Part shown: positions 22,055-34,636 of the stretch, in pieces | How the letters are laid out: each line of letters begins with the position of its first letter | Position numbering within the stretch: the first letter of the stretch is position 1 | Assembly (NCBI GenBank): GCA_028386065.3 | Contig: JAKUCV010006687.1 | Span: 151,881-215,880, forward strand | Direction of reading: 5' to 3' | Length of the DNA: 64,000 nucleotides | DNA from: Turnera subulata | Taxonomy: Eukaryota > Streptophyta > Magnoliopsida > Malpighiales > Passifloraceae | Position numbers and translations under genes: made by a program | Notes under the pieces: model-generated | The model's database searches: none | What the model saw: the letters and a program-made list of their open reading frames with translations, nothing else | Told to the model about the DNA's origin: nothing

Positions 22055-24007
22055 AATCTCCTCAAACTTAAACTTTGCTTGTCCTCAAGCAAATAAAACA
22101 AGATAAGCTAAATAAGGGTTTCGAAAATCTCCACCACCTCACACAATCATAAAAAATTCATATCAAGACTTCCAAGATAATCACCAAGAGCTTACGAAAA
22201 ACATTTAAGATCAAATGCCAAGTAAGAAAGAAAATCTCATGAAAAAGCATCCATGCCGTAGTTAGACTTACCCGCACAAGCTTTCACACAAATCACTTAG
22301 CAAAAATCGATTTCCCATATGCATGCAAGAATGAATTGATGTCATGAAAATTTGAAAAACTAGTCCCATAGGCAAATTCCAGAACTTAACTCCACTATTA
22401 TGAATAAACACTCTAAAAAAGATCAGTAGGACTTTACAAAGGGTTGTAATGGGGTTTTGGGTGAAGATTGATCAAAGAAAAAAGGTTTATAGGAAATCAA
22501 AGTTCAAAAATTCACTTAAGAAAAGATTGCAATATGCATTATCAAGAGATTGAAAAGAATTCTCAAAGTGCAAGTCTTGAAATAGCATCCATCATGTGAT
22601 CATCAAAAGGAAATTCAACTTGTTTCAGGAATCATTGATTGCGCAATTTCTCATCTCTTTTTTTCATTTTTTTTCCTTTTCGAATCGACTTTGTTGATTT
22701 TATTTTCTTCTTTTTTTTTCCTCTGCGCTTGACATTCTATAACATACTTGAAACTATTGAAAGTGCAAACATCTTCAATGCATAAATCTTCTTGGATGTG
22801 AAAAGATACGGTACAATTGCACTTATCATAGAAAGAATCTTGATAAAAACATAGAACTAAAATCTCTTAAGGGACTTTGAAAAATAGGATATGGATAATG
22901 AAAGAAAAGAATGGTAGCTATAAGGTTTCGAGGGGTTAAAGGTGGGTAAATGTTGGTAAAGAAAGAAAAATTAGCTACCATGATTTAAGCTCAAAGGGGT
23001 TAAACTAGGGATAATGATAAAGAGTAGGCTTTTTATTGGCTTGTTGGTTCATACAAAGAATGCCTAAATCATCTCTTTCAATGAGCATCTATGAGAAAAA
23101 TTCGCTTTCAAAAGTTCTAAAAACATGTTCTAGGATATATATATTGACGTCAAAAATTTTGAAAAACAATGCATAGGGTGTCAAAAAATGCTAGGCAAAG
23201 AATACCAGAACTTGCATGAATTCATCATAACTAAACATGAACACAAGATCAATCAAAAATCAAACTTCTTGCATCTAAAAGAAAAAAATTTCAAAAATTC
23301 AAAGTGACTCTCTTGGTTATCCATCAACAAAAATCATCTTGATCATAGAATGGTGGGTTTGAAAACAATTTGAAAAACAAAAAAAATCTTTTTGGAATTT
23401 TCAAATTTTTTTATTTATTGTTTATTGTTTTTTTCCTGAAAACGATATTGTTTTTTTTTAAACAATTTTGAAAAAGAAAATTGAAAAACAATTTGAAAAC
23501 AAAAGAAGAAAACGTTTTTGAAAACAATTTTTGAAAAAGGTAATGGCTTTTTACTATGTAATCTAGAATAAAAAATATGCATACTCAATATATTAAAGTC
23601 GAAAACATGCTTTTTGTTGACAAAAACACAACAAAAACAAACAAGTTGCAAAGAAATTTGTTCCCCCTCCTCAAACTTAAATCGGACAATGTCCTCGTTG
23701 GCCAAGAAAGAAAAGAAACAAAGGATAAAAAGATAGGCACATAGGAGAGGCACTCTCCTCAAACTTAGATTGAAACATGTATAACACATAACAAAAGATA
23801 ATCCAAGTAAGAGAGAAGGTAAGAATCAACCATAAGAGAGATAGAGAAATCGAAATTGCATTGCCACTAGGTGTTCATGACACCAAAATTAAACACATTT
23901 GACATGAAATTTAAATTGCCATGAGGTTGACTCGCATTGACTGCATCCTATAAAAGTAAAGACATAAAGCGATAAAAACACAACACATAGAAGGATGATG
24001 CATGAAA
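22055..24007 (-). other. Athila 2 non-coding 3' UTR with polypurine tract
   Basis: Two kilobases between the ORF and the LTR with no gene. The minus strand next to the LTR reads GTTTGAGGAGATT, the likely plus-strand primer, preceded by GCTTGAGGACAAGCAAAG, which is also found in altered form in Athila 1. The region has A/T-rich tracts (for example 22655-22720 and 23395-23530). Confidence 0.75.
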
Positions 24008-25215
24008 CTACTCCTCGGCAAGTTTGTTCTCTATGTTCTCTAGCTTCTTCCTATGTTGCGTGATTGTCTTCTTTTGGTCATCCAATTTACTACACATCAC
24101 TCTCCCTAACTTATCAACAATGTCAACCAACTTATCCATTTGAGAGAGTAATTCGCCGGTGGTCTTGTTGAGATTGGCGATGCCATCGACTTGAGCTTCC
24201 CATCCCATGAGAAATTCGAAGATGTTGGTGGAATCGGACACCACAGATGATGTAGACGTTGGTGGCTTACGGTGGATCGGTTGTGTGCTAACACAAAAGC
24301 ATTCCTCATCATCTTCTTCTTCGTCACTAAAAGGATATGGATCAATGGGTTCATGGAGTTCTAGGGCCATGATTGTGGCAACATGCTTATGCACGGTCTC
24401 AAGTGTGGGGTTAGAAGGGGTCAAAGTGTAGGGATCGAGGTTAATTCCTAAGAATTTTGCGATATGAGTGATCAGCCCTCCACATGCTATCTCGCCCTCT
24501 CCTTTGCAAATATGAACAAAATTCTGCAGCAACCAAAGTCCTCCGTTGAGTTTGTACCCGTGCACCATGCAATAGAGAACAAAGAGCTCATCCCACTGCA
24601 CCTTGTGTGCATCGTTGGCTCTTCCAAAGAACGAGTGTGCCAAAACTCTGTGTAAATACCTCAGTGCATTGTCCTTAATGCACAAGTCATTAGCTAAGCA
24701 TTTCAAGCGTGCATATGAAGTACTATAAAGTGTATTCCACATGACACTTGCGTTAAAGCCATAGCTAGGAACTCGCCATCCTTCGGCATCAAAACGAAAA
24801 TTTTGTTGAAATTAATTAAGGTCATCTCATAATCTTTCCTTGCAAGCCGAAACTTGACATAGCCGGAATCATGAATGTCCTTGAGGTCCACGTCATATCC
24901 AAAAGTAGCAAGAAACTCATAAGTTAGCTCCTCGTATGACGGCTCCCAAATCTTGCGAAAATCGACTAGTCCTATGTTGGCAAGGTACTTGCCAATCGGC
25001 TCCTCAAGATTGTATGATTCAACCACCTCAAAATCAATGTAACTCGTAGGAATTAGAGGTCTCCGAATCAGCTTGTCAAACCTAGCGTGATTCTCTTCAG
25101 AAATCCATCTTGGATTGTACTCGGTAAACTTAGGCATAGGCATAAAGCACGGGGTATGGTCGGTGATGGTGAAGTTGGGACGGCAAGGGTTGGTGTTGTT
25201 CTTGGGAGAATTCAT
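24008..25215 (-). pseudogene. ATHILA-type extra ORF of Athila 2 (post-pol ORF), frameshifted
   Basis: Two minus-strand frames overlap at 24703-24742 and together encode about 400 residues. The first (25215-24703) starts MNSPKNNTNPCRPNFTITD and contains PSYEELTYEFLATFGYDVD, YVKFRLARKDYEMTLINFNK. The second (24742-24008) contains LARVLAHSFFGRAND-like text (YLHRVLAHSFFGRANDAHKV), an acidic stretch, and a C-terminal heptad-like helix. The order resembles the ATHILA ORF-1 / plant retroelement protein family. Its place between pol and the 3' LTR is that of the envelope-like ORF of Athila elements, but I see no transmembrane segment and do not claim an envelope function. One indel near 24720 separates the frames. 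Confidence 0.7.
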
Positions 25216-25743
25216 CTTGAACTAGGGCTAAAAAGGGTAGGAGACGAAAAGAAAAATCAAAGAAAAACCTAAAGGGTGCTAAGCATGTGAAATCGGCACT
25301 AGGTGTATGGATGTCTAGAGCTTGAATGTTTTTGGTGTGGAAAAATATGGGGGGGTATGGGTGTGTATTTATAGGCTCTAGAGGCGGTGGAAAAAAAGGG
25401 GTGTTGGTGCCGACTTCTAGTCCTATGGGTACTAGGAATCCTCCTCAAACTAGTATTCAAAGTGGGTGTGTACTAGGAACCCTATGTCTCCAAGGATTAG
25501 AAAATTCTTAAATAAGATAAAATAAAAACTAAATCCTAATCCTAGAAACTAAAGGAATACTAACCTATATATATTTTTGGTGGGTGTAGGACTAACTAAA
25601 AAAAATTGCAAAGGGTCTGCCTAAAAATCCAAGTCAGTTGCGCCTTCTTGCTCTTGGGTCGGTGTGCCTTTGTGCAGATTGGGCGCGCCTTTGGCGTGCC
25701 TTGGTGCGCCAGGATGTGCCCTTGGGTGCGCTGGTTGGCGCGC
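25216..25743 (-). other. Athila 2 spacer, left half, with GTGCGCC-rich repeats
   Basis: No gene is visible. The last 100 bp (25640-25743) is built of degenerate repeats around GTGCGCC / GGCGCGCC and continues across the Tat insertion at 60276-60410. The final five bases CGCGC (25739-25743) are the left target duplication of the Tat-like element. Confidence 0.7.
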
Positions 25744-28499
25744 TGTGAGAACCCGACCCAAAATCACTTGGGCCATCTCACCTATTCCTTTCACCTTCTT
25801 CTTCGGGTCCCCAAACGATTAGAGTCGCCACCCAAGTTTTATTAAGGGCAAAACTTGGGAAAAGCCTTCATATGACTCTTTAGCCAACCGGTCATGGCGA
25901 ACCAAAGATATGGGATCGGAGGTTCGTCACGGATGGGAAGGTGTTAGGCACCCATCCGTGTTGGGTTGAAATCTTGTGCAATCAAAGAGCATAAGTGTGC
26001 CTTGTGTGCGTGTGCAAGTGTGGAAACAAATCACATAAAAATAAAGTTGAATTGGAGGGGAAGGAGAAGAAGGTTCGGAGCAAAAAGGAAAAATAAAAAG
26101 ATTTGGGCTTGAGTCTCCACCACTAGAGACCACCTACGTACCCCGGAGACCGGGTTCAAAGCCCACGTAGTTCTTGTCATGGCATCACAGCAATCACATC
26201 ATCAAAAGAATCATTATCATCATCATGTTCCAATATCAGTTAATCGATAGAATTAGAACGTGTTACCTCTTGTAGCCCTCCTCTCGCTCCTAGGCGCTTG
26301 TCACTCCCGCCATAACATCTGGTCAAGAATTCAACAGAGAATTCAAGGTCAAAGGAGGACGAACTGATGTCTGGTCTGAACAGAAAAGTTTTAGAACTAC
26401 TTCTTAGCTTTCTAGAGGCACCAAGATCGCAGCAAACCGACGTCTACAGCTCTAGATATGGTCAAAACACTGAGACTGCCTGCACTGGACACCTCTCCTC
26501 GGGTTTAGCACTTCTTCTCCACCGATTTGCTAGAATCCGCCTCCTTCCTCCTCTTCTCTTGATCTACTACTGCTGCTGGTTCCTTGCTTGATGCTTCCCA
26601 TGGTATTTCACCAGAGTTCCTGCCTTAGAAAGTATTTCAAAAGCTTGGAGAAGTAGAATTTCTCCAAGCCATAAAAGCTTTAGATGTGTGTGTGTGTAGA
26701 AAATGTTGAGTCCCTTGAAATGTGTGTTAGGAGTCCTATTTATAGTGCTCTGGGAAGCCTAAGGGTGTGGATCTGCTTAACGGTGAAGATTATTGATGCA
26801 AATCACCTAGGCAAGCAGAGACTGGAAGAATAATGCACGCCAAGGCGACAATGGAGGAAGCAATAACGACAAGCAAGGAACTTGGATGTATTCTAACAAG
26901 CTCAAAGTTCATCATCACAAGCTCACTTTTAGAATCAAGTCCAAGATTCGTTCTCACAAGAAATTCAAGAAGAGATGGAGAATAAGCTTGGAGAAGAGTG
27001 GGGCCCACGATGACAATCTAGCTGGGGAAAGTGGGGCCCACGTTGACATCAATTATTTTTATTATTTAGTTTAGCCGAATCTTATTATTTATGGATTATA
27101 ATTTCGGCTTGGTGTTATTTATTATTTGGGCCATTAGTTGTTAGGCTTTAGTTATTTAAGTTGGGTTTATTTTTATTTATAAAGCCTAGTCCATTAGGGA
27201 ATTGGAATTACAAATCCAATCCACTTTGGAGTTAGGGTTACTGTTCACATGAATAGTACCCGTTTGAATAGTAACATAAAGTCGTTTTATTTTGTTTTAT
27301 TATTTTAGTTACAAGTCCAAGTCCATTAGGGTTTAGTATTAGACTAGTATAAATAAGACCCTTGGGTTCATATTTTAGACAGATGATGAATAATGTTTAT
27401 TGATAGCTATTTTGCTAATAAAGCTGGAGGTTCTCTTAAACCTTATTTTGCAAGTTAGATTGATTTCTCTCTTGTTTATTTAAGGGATTGTGTTCCCTTA
27501 TCAAGTAATTGAATCGCTTGTGGCGTATACAAGATTCTTTGTGTTTATTACTCTATTGTTGCTTAACGTTGTTGTTGTGTTTTGAGGTGATAGAGGTAAT
27601 CACTAAAGCTTTTGGTTGAATTGATTTCTGATTTTGGTGACTCGATTGAGTCGGAGGTGCTATCTAGCTTTGTTCTGGTAGTGTTGTCGTATCAATTATG
27701 CAAGAAAATCTGGTCCAAAACCGTGTAGGATCGAAAAAAACAAAAGCAGAGATTTTCGGGGATCCTGGGCACTTATGACCGCCATGGCCGGCGGTCATGG
27801 CTTGGATGACAGCCATGGCCGGCGGTCATGGCCACAAGATCGCCGTGACCTGGCTGTCATCCTGAGGTGACCGCCGGGCCTTCCCGTTTTGTGCGTTCTT
27901 TCCTTTTTTTGCTCTCGAATCTCCCTAATTCCGCTCTGATTTGATCCTACCGCGTAATCAACCCCCAATCTTCCTAGAATCACTCAATTACTTGATTAGC
28001 ACCCCCCCAAATCATTCCATAATTAATCAATCACACATTAACACCCAATTAAGCCCAAAATCTTATCAAAAATACAAAATCTACTTACATGATAATTAAC
28101 TCTGATTTTTCGCGAAATCAGAGCTAAAATTGACCAGCAAGAATTGTGTTAATGGGCTGGACAAACTTTGGAGAATTAATTAATTTGGACCCTTAAATCC
28201 ATTCCTAACCCAAGAATAAATCATCTCATTATTATTAGGTCAAAAACAACTAAAAGAGCCAATGCAAATCCATTTTAATAAATAAACCATATCATATATT
28301 TTATCCTAAGGTTAAATCTTCTCAGTAATCCTAGGATTTAAGCGCATAAAGTTTATGTAATCAAAATACACCAATTCTACTAAATTAAAATTAATATCAT
28401 GCTTGAACCTTGGACCAAATCATCTCATTGATCCTAAGTCTACACATGTACGAAGTCTAATTTAGTAAACTTTCCATGGGTCAAATTTGGGTGTTCATA
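25744..28499 (-). repeat. 3' LTR of the Tat-like element, with a solo LTR inside
   Basis: The LTR starts TGTGAGAACCCGACCC (plus-strand view) and ends GGGTGTTCATA. It matches 46646-48362 plus 60168-60275. Removing the 901-bp solo LTR and its duplicated ATTAT leaves about 1850 bp. The minus-strand start TATGAACACC against TGTGAACACC in the partner is a single change at the terminal dinucleotide. At 27775-27860 it contains GC-rich inverted repeats. Confidence 0.88.
26794..27694 (+). mobile_element. Solo LTR (probably gypsy) in the Tat-like 3' LTR
   Basis: A 901-bp sequence starting TGATGCAAATCACC and ending TTGTCGTATCA, flanked by perfect ATTAT duplications (26789-26793 and 27695-27699). It is absent from the partner LTR (47690-47710). 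It contains a TATA-like TATAAATA at 27348-27355. There is no internal domain, PBS or second LTR, so it is a solo LTR left by LTR-LTR recombination. The family is not identified; the orientation is inferred from the TATA box. Confidence 0.75.
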
Positions 28500-28511
28500 G
28501 ATGCCCATCGT
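28500..28511 (-). other. Polypurine tract of the Tat-like element
   Basis: The minus strand reads ACGATGGGCATC directly before the 3' LTR start. This is the only purine-rich candidate at the expected place. The short stretch 28500-28526 is the 3' end of the Tat internal region, cut from the rest by the chromovirus. Confidence 0.5.
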
Positions 28512-28526
28512 TGATGAGTCCTTATA

Positions 28527-29261
28527 TCAAACACCCGTATCCCAATTTTACAAATAAAATACTTAAACAAGAGGAATTTTACCCAAATGCCCCTGAAACC
28601 CAAGACACGAAAACCAATTCCAAAACATTATCTGAAAATCTTAATAAATCGAGATGTCATAAAGAACAAGAGTAAACCGGCTTATTAAGCCATAAATCAA
28701 CCCGGCAACCAGCCGAAACATCATCAGGTATCAAATCCCGGCAACCCGCCAATAATGTAATCAAAATCAAGAATGACTTCTCTACAAAATCCGATGCAGC
28801 GGAAGAATAAGACAAAGTAAAACAAGAGAAGAAAAATGATATGCATGTCGACTCTATGGATCCAACCGGGAGAGAAGCATAGCTACCTGCTGGGATATCC
28901 ACGTCCGTACTCCGGAATGGAAGAGAGAGACAGCACGCTAACTAAGAGTCTGAAAAACAACGGTGGCGATTATGTGAGTCGCCTACTCAGTGAGCACTAT
29001 AAATCTAGCTATGTAGGTGTGCAAAGCAAGCTCGAAAGGAGAGTAGAGAAACAAGCACAAGAATGCAAACACACAATAACCAGTACAAACATGCCAACAC
29101 ATAACAGTAGACCGTATGTTTTACATCAGTTTGTATGTCATTTATATTATTATATTAATTATTCAGGGCCCCCTACTGTGTGCGTCGAGTTCGGTCCTGT
29201 CTCATGAGATAACCAGGGCGTAAGCCCAATATAACCAGGCATATAGCCCAAATATAACCAT

Positions 29262-29295
<34 letters not shown>

Positions 29296-31620
29296 AGAAA
29301 GGTATAAAGGGGGAGGTAGAAGGAGGGAGGTAGAACCAGTCATTACAGACCCATATGCTAAACCGCATATACAATGCTATCCCGCATGCAAACCCGAGGG
29401 GTATCACTTCCCGCTCGAACCAACCGGTCATCAGCACACAGTAGAATATCTTTTATATTTTAACATTCTTATTCATACTTAAGAGTTCATGTGTGCCAAA
29501 GAGTTAAGATTTATGAGGATTGTTTGAATTATTCATTAAATCAACATCCGGGTTTCCAACCCACATCACATCACACAGTTCACCCAAAATCATATCATAT
29601 GTTATATCCCATAACAGTTAAGCAAGACACGCTTGTCCAACAAATAGCAATACACAGGCACACAATACAGATCATGGCATGTTAGCAAACAAGGCATGCA
29701 ACTCAGACAAACCAATCTAACAAGTACATGCATACAAACATAAAAAGACTTATAAAGTCACCTCAACGACGATTATCCTGTGGAGCTTTCCCCAAGACAG
29801 ATCCTCCAGCTCCCGAGGTATTACCCGTGCCTGAATACCGGCACACACAATAATTACAAAGCAATTATGACAAACCATGCATGTATGATACTTATATGCT
29901 CAACTGAGTGAAACCTGTCCCAAACTACCCGGTTTTGTAATTTCAGGGTCTAAGCCCAAAAGGGTATATCTCCTCACCAAAACTCCAAAAGTTTGGGACC
30001 TAAGGTTTACCGAGCTTAAGCCCATCTAAGTCCAAAAAAATTTCTCGGGCCTAAGGCCCACTTCCTTAAGTCCATAATAAGCCAACATTATGAATTTGGG
30101 CATAGAGCCCATTCTTTAAAGTCACTATCTAACCAGTTATGCCATTGGGCCTCATGGCCATATCTTAAGGTCCATCAAAGTCTCAAGGTCTTTAAAGTTA
30201 GTTAGTTGGGCCTAGGCCCGGTTTTTCCTAAATACCGTTCTAAGGTCATTCCCGAGCCCAAATGTTCCCGGCCTATGGTTCTACCCGTGTCGGAAAATTT
30301 CCGGCCACACACTCTCACACCCCCACACACGGTTTCCACTAACCCGGTATTCCCGATACATGAAAGTACTTGTTTAATAATACATGCCATGAATGAGATT
30401 AAAACATAACAAAAGAGATACCCTCAAGCCGGAAATATTCTGCCTTGTCGGAACAAAACCCGAGCCCTTGCCGGAGAATTCCCGAGCTCGCCGGATTCCG
30501 GTCAACTCCCCGAAAAACACCCAAAGCCACCAAAACAGCCACACAAAAACTGCCACAGCTCGGAAGAGAACCAATTCAGCCAACAACCATCACAAAACAG
30601 AATTGAAAGGAAACAGGGAGGTTGCATCCTTACCCGGAGAACAACTCAAACTGCCCGGAATCCGTCCACCACCAAAAACCGAGCCGTGAAGCACCTCTGC
30701 CCGGAGAAGAGACTCGCGAACACCGGTTCTGCGCAGCCACACAACCCGCAGCAACCCTGCCAGCAAGCGTTCCCGCTGGGCAGCAATAACTTCCGACCAA
30801 CACCACAACGACCCGTCGCCCAAACACCACCAGTCTGCAACAAACACCGAACAACGCAACACACACACAAATCGACATCAGGTCATAGAGGTGTAAGGAA
30901 GAGGAAGAGAAGAGAAGAGGAGCAGGGCTTACCACGGTGCGGTGACTCAAATCTAACCCAAGACGCAAGTGCAAACCAAAGCCCCCGGCCTTCCTCACAA
31001 CTCCTCCACAAGCAACTCTTCCCCTGCACAGATACGGGGTGGCGACGGCACAAAAAGATAAGGACGAGAAGAAGGAGGCGTTGACGGGTGTGAGCGAGAG
31101 GAAAACAAAAGAAAGAAAAGAAGTTAAGAGAGAGGGAAATCGGAGTAGGGTAATGATTTGGGGAGAGGACTTGTAGAAGAGGAGAAGAGAAAGAGGGACA
31201 GAGAGAGAGGGAGTGAGGCGCCGTCGGTGTGGAGAGGAGAAAGAAGAAAGAAAAGAGAAGGGAAAAGAAAGAAAGGAAGAGAAGGGTAAGGGTTTTGACC
31301 CGCCTGGCCAAAACGACGTCGTTTCATTTTGGCGAGGCGCGGTCAACCCGCCCTAGCTGGTCAACGTTTCTTTCTTTTTTTTCCGCTTAAATCAAAACGA
31401 CGTAGTTTTGATTCGAACTACGGCAAACCCCGTTTCTCCCCAAAACAGGTTCTCAAACCCGACGAATCTCGAACACCCTTTAACACCCACTTAAAATTAA
31501 CATTTCCAAGTGAAATAATTTATTTCAATAACCAAAAGTCTGGAAATTCCCCGAGGGTAAAATTGGAATAAAAATTCCGAAAATTCCATAAATTAAATTA
31601 TGAAAATCCGGGGCGTTACA
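28527..31620 (-). repeat. 3' LTR of the chromovirus
   Basis: The LTR is 3094 bp long, starting TGTAACGCCCCGG on the minus strand. By eye it differs from the 5' LTR by a few percent and has about 20 bp near 29070 that the other lacks. It contains a GA microsatellite (29263-29292), a series of GGGC...GCCC motifs (30040-30220) and ACGT-centred palindromes (31312-31327 and 31390-31413). ORFs such as 30630-31346 are translations of the CT-rich LTR and are not genes. Confidence 0.93.
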
Positions 31621-31633
31621 GTTCCACCCCTCT
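31621..31633 (-). other. Polypurine tract of the chromovirus
   Basis: The minus strand reads AGAGGGGTGGAAC against the 3' LTR start. The bases just before it include GAGGACAAAATTTT, conserved in the LARD at 56041-56055. Confidence 0.8.
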
Positions 31634-31669
31634 TATTAAAATTTTGTCCTCGAAATTTACAAGACAAGA

Positions 31670-34599
31670 AAAGTCAGAATATATGTGGATACTGCTCTCT
31701 CATATGGGACTCAACCTCTCAAGTAGCCTCATTTGGGGAATGACGGCTCCATCTAACCCGAACCATAGGAATGGTACGACTCCTCAACTACCGCACCTCC
31801 CGAGCCAGAATCTCAACCGGCTCCTCAACATAGGTCAAATCCTCAGAAACCTTCACCTCTATCGGGGATACAACTTGACTACGATCATGCCGATAACACC
31901 TCAGCATGGAAACATGGAATACATCATGTATGCGCAACAGCTTCTTCGGTAAAGCCAACCTGTAGGCCAGACCAATCCGCCCTATGATCTCATAAGGACC
32001 AATATAACGAGGGCTTAACTTGCCCTTCCTCCCAAATCGGATAACACCTCGCCAGGGAGCAACATGGAGGAAAACTCTATCACCTACATTGTACTCCATC
32101 TCCCGGCAATACTTTTCAACAAAACTCTTTTGCCGGTCCTGAGCAGCTCTCATGCGCTGTTTAACCACCTCGTTCTAATCAATAGTCTCCTGGACTAGGT
32201 TCGGACCAACCACCTGTCTCAGACCTTCCTCATCCCAACAGATCGGGCTACGACACTTCCGCCCATACAAAGCATCATAAGACGTCATACCGATACTGGA
32301 GTGATACCCGTTGCTATAAGCAAACTCAACCAACGGTAATGTCTCATCCCAAGAACCACTGAAGTTGAGCACACAAGCTCTATATTCTCCAGTGTCTGTA
32401 TAGTCCTCTCTGATTGCCCATCGGTCTGCGGATGGAATGCAGTACTGAAATTCGGCTTAGTACCCAAAGCAGACTGTAAGCTCCTCCATAAGTGGGAAGT
32501 AAACCTCGGATCCCTGTTCGACACAATGGATAGTGGAACTCCGTGTAGACGGACAATACCCAAAACATACAACCTCGCCAGCTTATTCATTGTATCCGTC
32601 TGCTGAATAGGTAGGAAATGAGCTGACTTGGTCAACCTGTCAATAATGACCCAGATGGCATCATGTCGACCCCGGGTCCTCGGTAACCCGATCACAAAGT
32701 CCATAGTGATATGCTCCCACTTCCACTGTAGAATAGTCAAAGATCTCAACTTACCAGCAGGAGCCTGATGTTCAGCTTTCACCTGCTGACAAGTTATACA
32801 ACGAGCCACAAACTTCGCAACATCCTTCTTCATCCCGGGCCACCAATAATGACTCTTCAAGTTCTGGTACATTTTGGTGCTACCCGGATGCATAGCATAC
32901 GGCGCATTATGCGCTTCATCCATGATCCATCTCCTCATATCATCGACGTCCGAAACACACAACCGATCACCGGTCATCAAAGCACCATCCTCTCGGACAT
33001 AGAAACTAGATTTCTCTCCACCGAGAGCCTTGTCTCGCAACTCCGCTAGATGAGGATCACCAAACTGCAACTCCATGTTCTTATCCCGCATAGTCAGCCG
33101 AATCCTCAAACTGGCAAGCAACGGCCCTGTGGCATCCACCTCCAACTGAGCATCCAATGACCTCAGCTTCACCAAGGAAGGCAAAGCATAAGTAACCGGG
33201 TCCCCATCCGCCGATGCCACTCTCTTCCGGCTTAAAGCATCTGCAACAACATTGGCCTTACCCGGATTGTACTCGATAGTACAATCATCCTTCAGAAGCT
33301 CAATCCAGCGTCTCTGCCTCACATTAAGCTCCCTTTGGGTCATGATGTACTTCAAACTCTTGGGATCTGTGAAAATCCAACACTTCTCACTATACAGATG
33401 GTGTCTCCAGATTTTCAAAGCAAAGACCACAGCAGCTAACTCCAGATCATGGGTTGGATAGTTCCTCTCGTGACTTCTCAACTACCTAGAGGCATAAGCA
33501 ATCACCCGACCCTCCTGCATCAAAACACATCCCAAGCCCAAACCAGAAGCATCACTGAACACCGTGTACTCCACTCCGGGTCTCGGAACAGTCAAAACTG
33601 CTGCAGAAGTCAACCGACTCTTCAACTCCTCAAAACTCTTCTGGCAACGATCATCCCAAACAAAAGTACAATCTTTCCTCAACAGCTTAGTCATAGGGCC
33701 CGCTATTAAGGAAAAACCCTCAATGAACCTCCGGCAATAACCAGCAAGTCCAAGAAAACTTCGTATCTCAGGTACATTCTTCGGTGGCTCCCAATCCATG
33801 ACTGCCTTAATCTTGGCCGGGTCAACCTTAATGCCCTCACCAGACACAATATGCCCAAGGAACGCGACCTCATCCAACCAAAACTCACACTTGCTGAGCT
33901 TGGCATAGAGCTGTTCTTCTCTCAACCTCTGCAAAACCTGTCTCAAGTGGTCCTCATGTTCGGCCTTACTACTCGAGTAGACCAGAATGTCATCGATGAA
34001 CACTACCACAAACCGGTCCAGAAATTCATGGAAGACCTGTTGCATCATACACATGAACACTGCCGGTGCATTCGTCAGCCCAAATGGAACAACCACAAAC
34101 TCATAATGACCATACCGAGTGCGAATGCAGTCTTTGGTATGTTTTGCTCTGCAATCCGAACCTTATGGTAACCGGATTGCAAGTCATTCTTCGAGAATAC
34201 AGATGCACCCTGCAACTGATTGAACAAATCATCGATCTTAGGCAAAGGATACTTGTTCTTCACAATCACCTTGTTCAACTGTCTATAGTCCACACACATC
34301 CGCATACTGCCATCCTTCTTCTTCACAAACAAGACCGGGGCACCCCAAGGTGAGATGCTCGGTCTAATGAATCCCTTTTCCAACAACTCCTCCAATTGTT
34401 TCCTCAACTCCTGAAGTTCTGTCAGAGCCATTCTGTAGGACAGTATAGAAATAGGTGCAACTCCCAGTACCAAGTCAACTGTATACTCCACCTCCCGCTC
34501 CGGAGGTAACCCAGGTAAATCGTCAGGAAATACATCAGGAAACTCCCGAACAATTGGAATATCCTCCACTCCAGGTACTGGCACCGAAGAACCGACCAC
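31670..34599 (-). pseudogene. Chromovirus pol: RT, RNase H, integrase, chromodomain (broken)
   Basis: RT begins near 34599 ([40 protein letters not shown]). A one-base indel near 34120 changes frame before [12 protein letters not shown] and [16 protein letters not shown] at 33482 interrupts the start of RNase H ([19 protein letters not shown]). Integrase follows: [11 protein letters not shown] with [11 protein letters not shown], then [15 protein letters not shown] and [16 protein letters not shown]. The motif normally SDRD reads SNRD, a change at a catalytic Asp. A frameshift near 32380 leads to [12 protein letters not shown], a stop at 32175, and GKLSPRYIGPYEIIGRIG. A chromodomain-like tail (IPMVRVRWSRHSPNEAT, about 31730-31790) continues beyond the TAG at 31788 and has another Trp-to-stop change (TGA). 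Confidence 0.9.
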
Positions 34600-34636
34600 A
34601 TGAGCTAGAAAAGCATCACAACCCTCTCAGATCTTC

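Noticed and set aside
24008..25215. Calling the Athila 2 ORF a viral envelope gene
   Set aside because: Position fits an env-like ORF, but there is no visible signal peptide or transmembrane segment, and the text fits the ATHILA ORF family better.
30630..31346. Ser/Phe/Leu-rich minus-strand frame of 238 codons, with similar ones near 38546-38955
   Set aside because: It lies wholly in the chromovirus LTR, in CT/GA-rich low-complexity sequence, and the same region of the other LTR breaks it differently.
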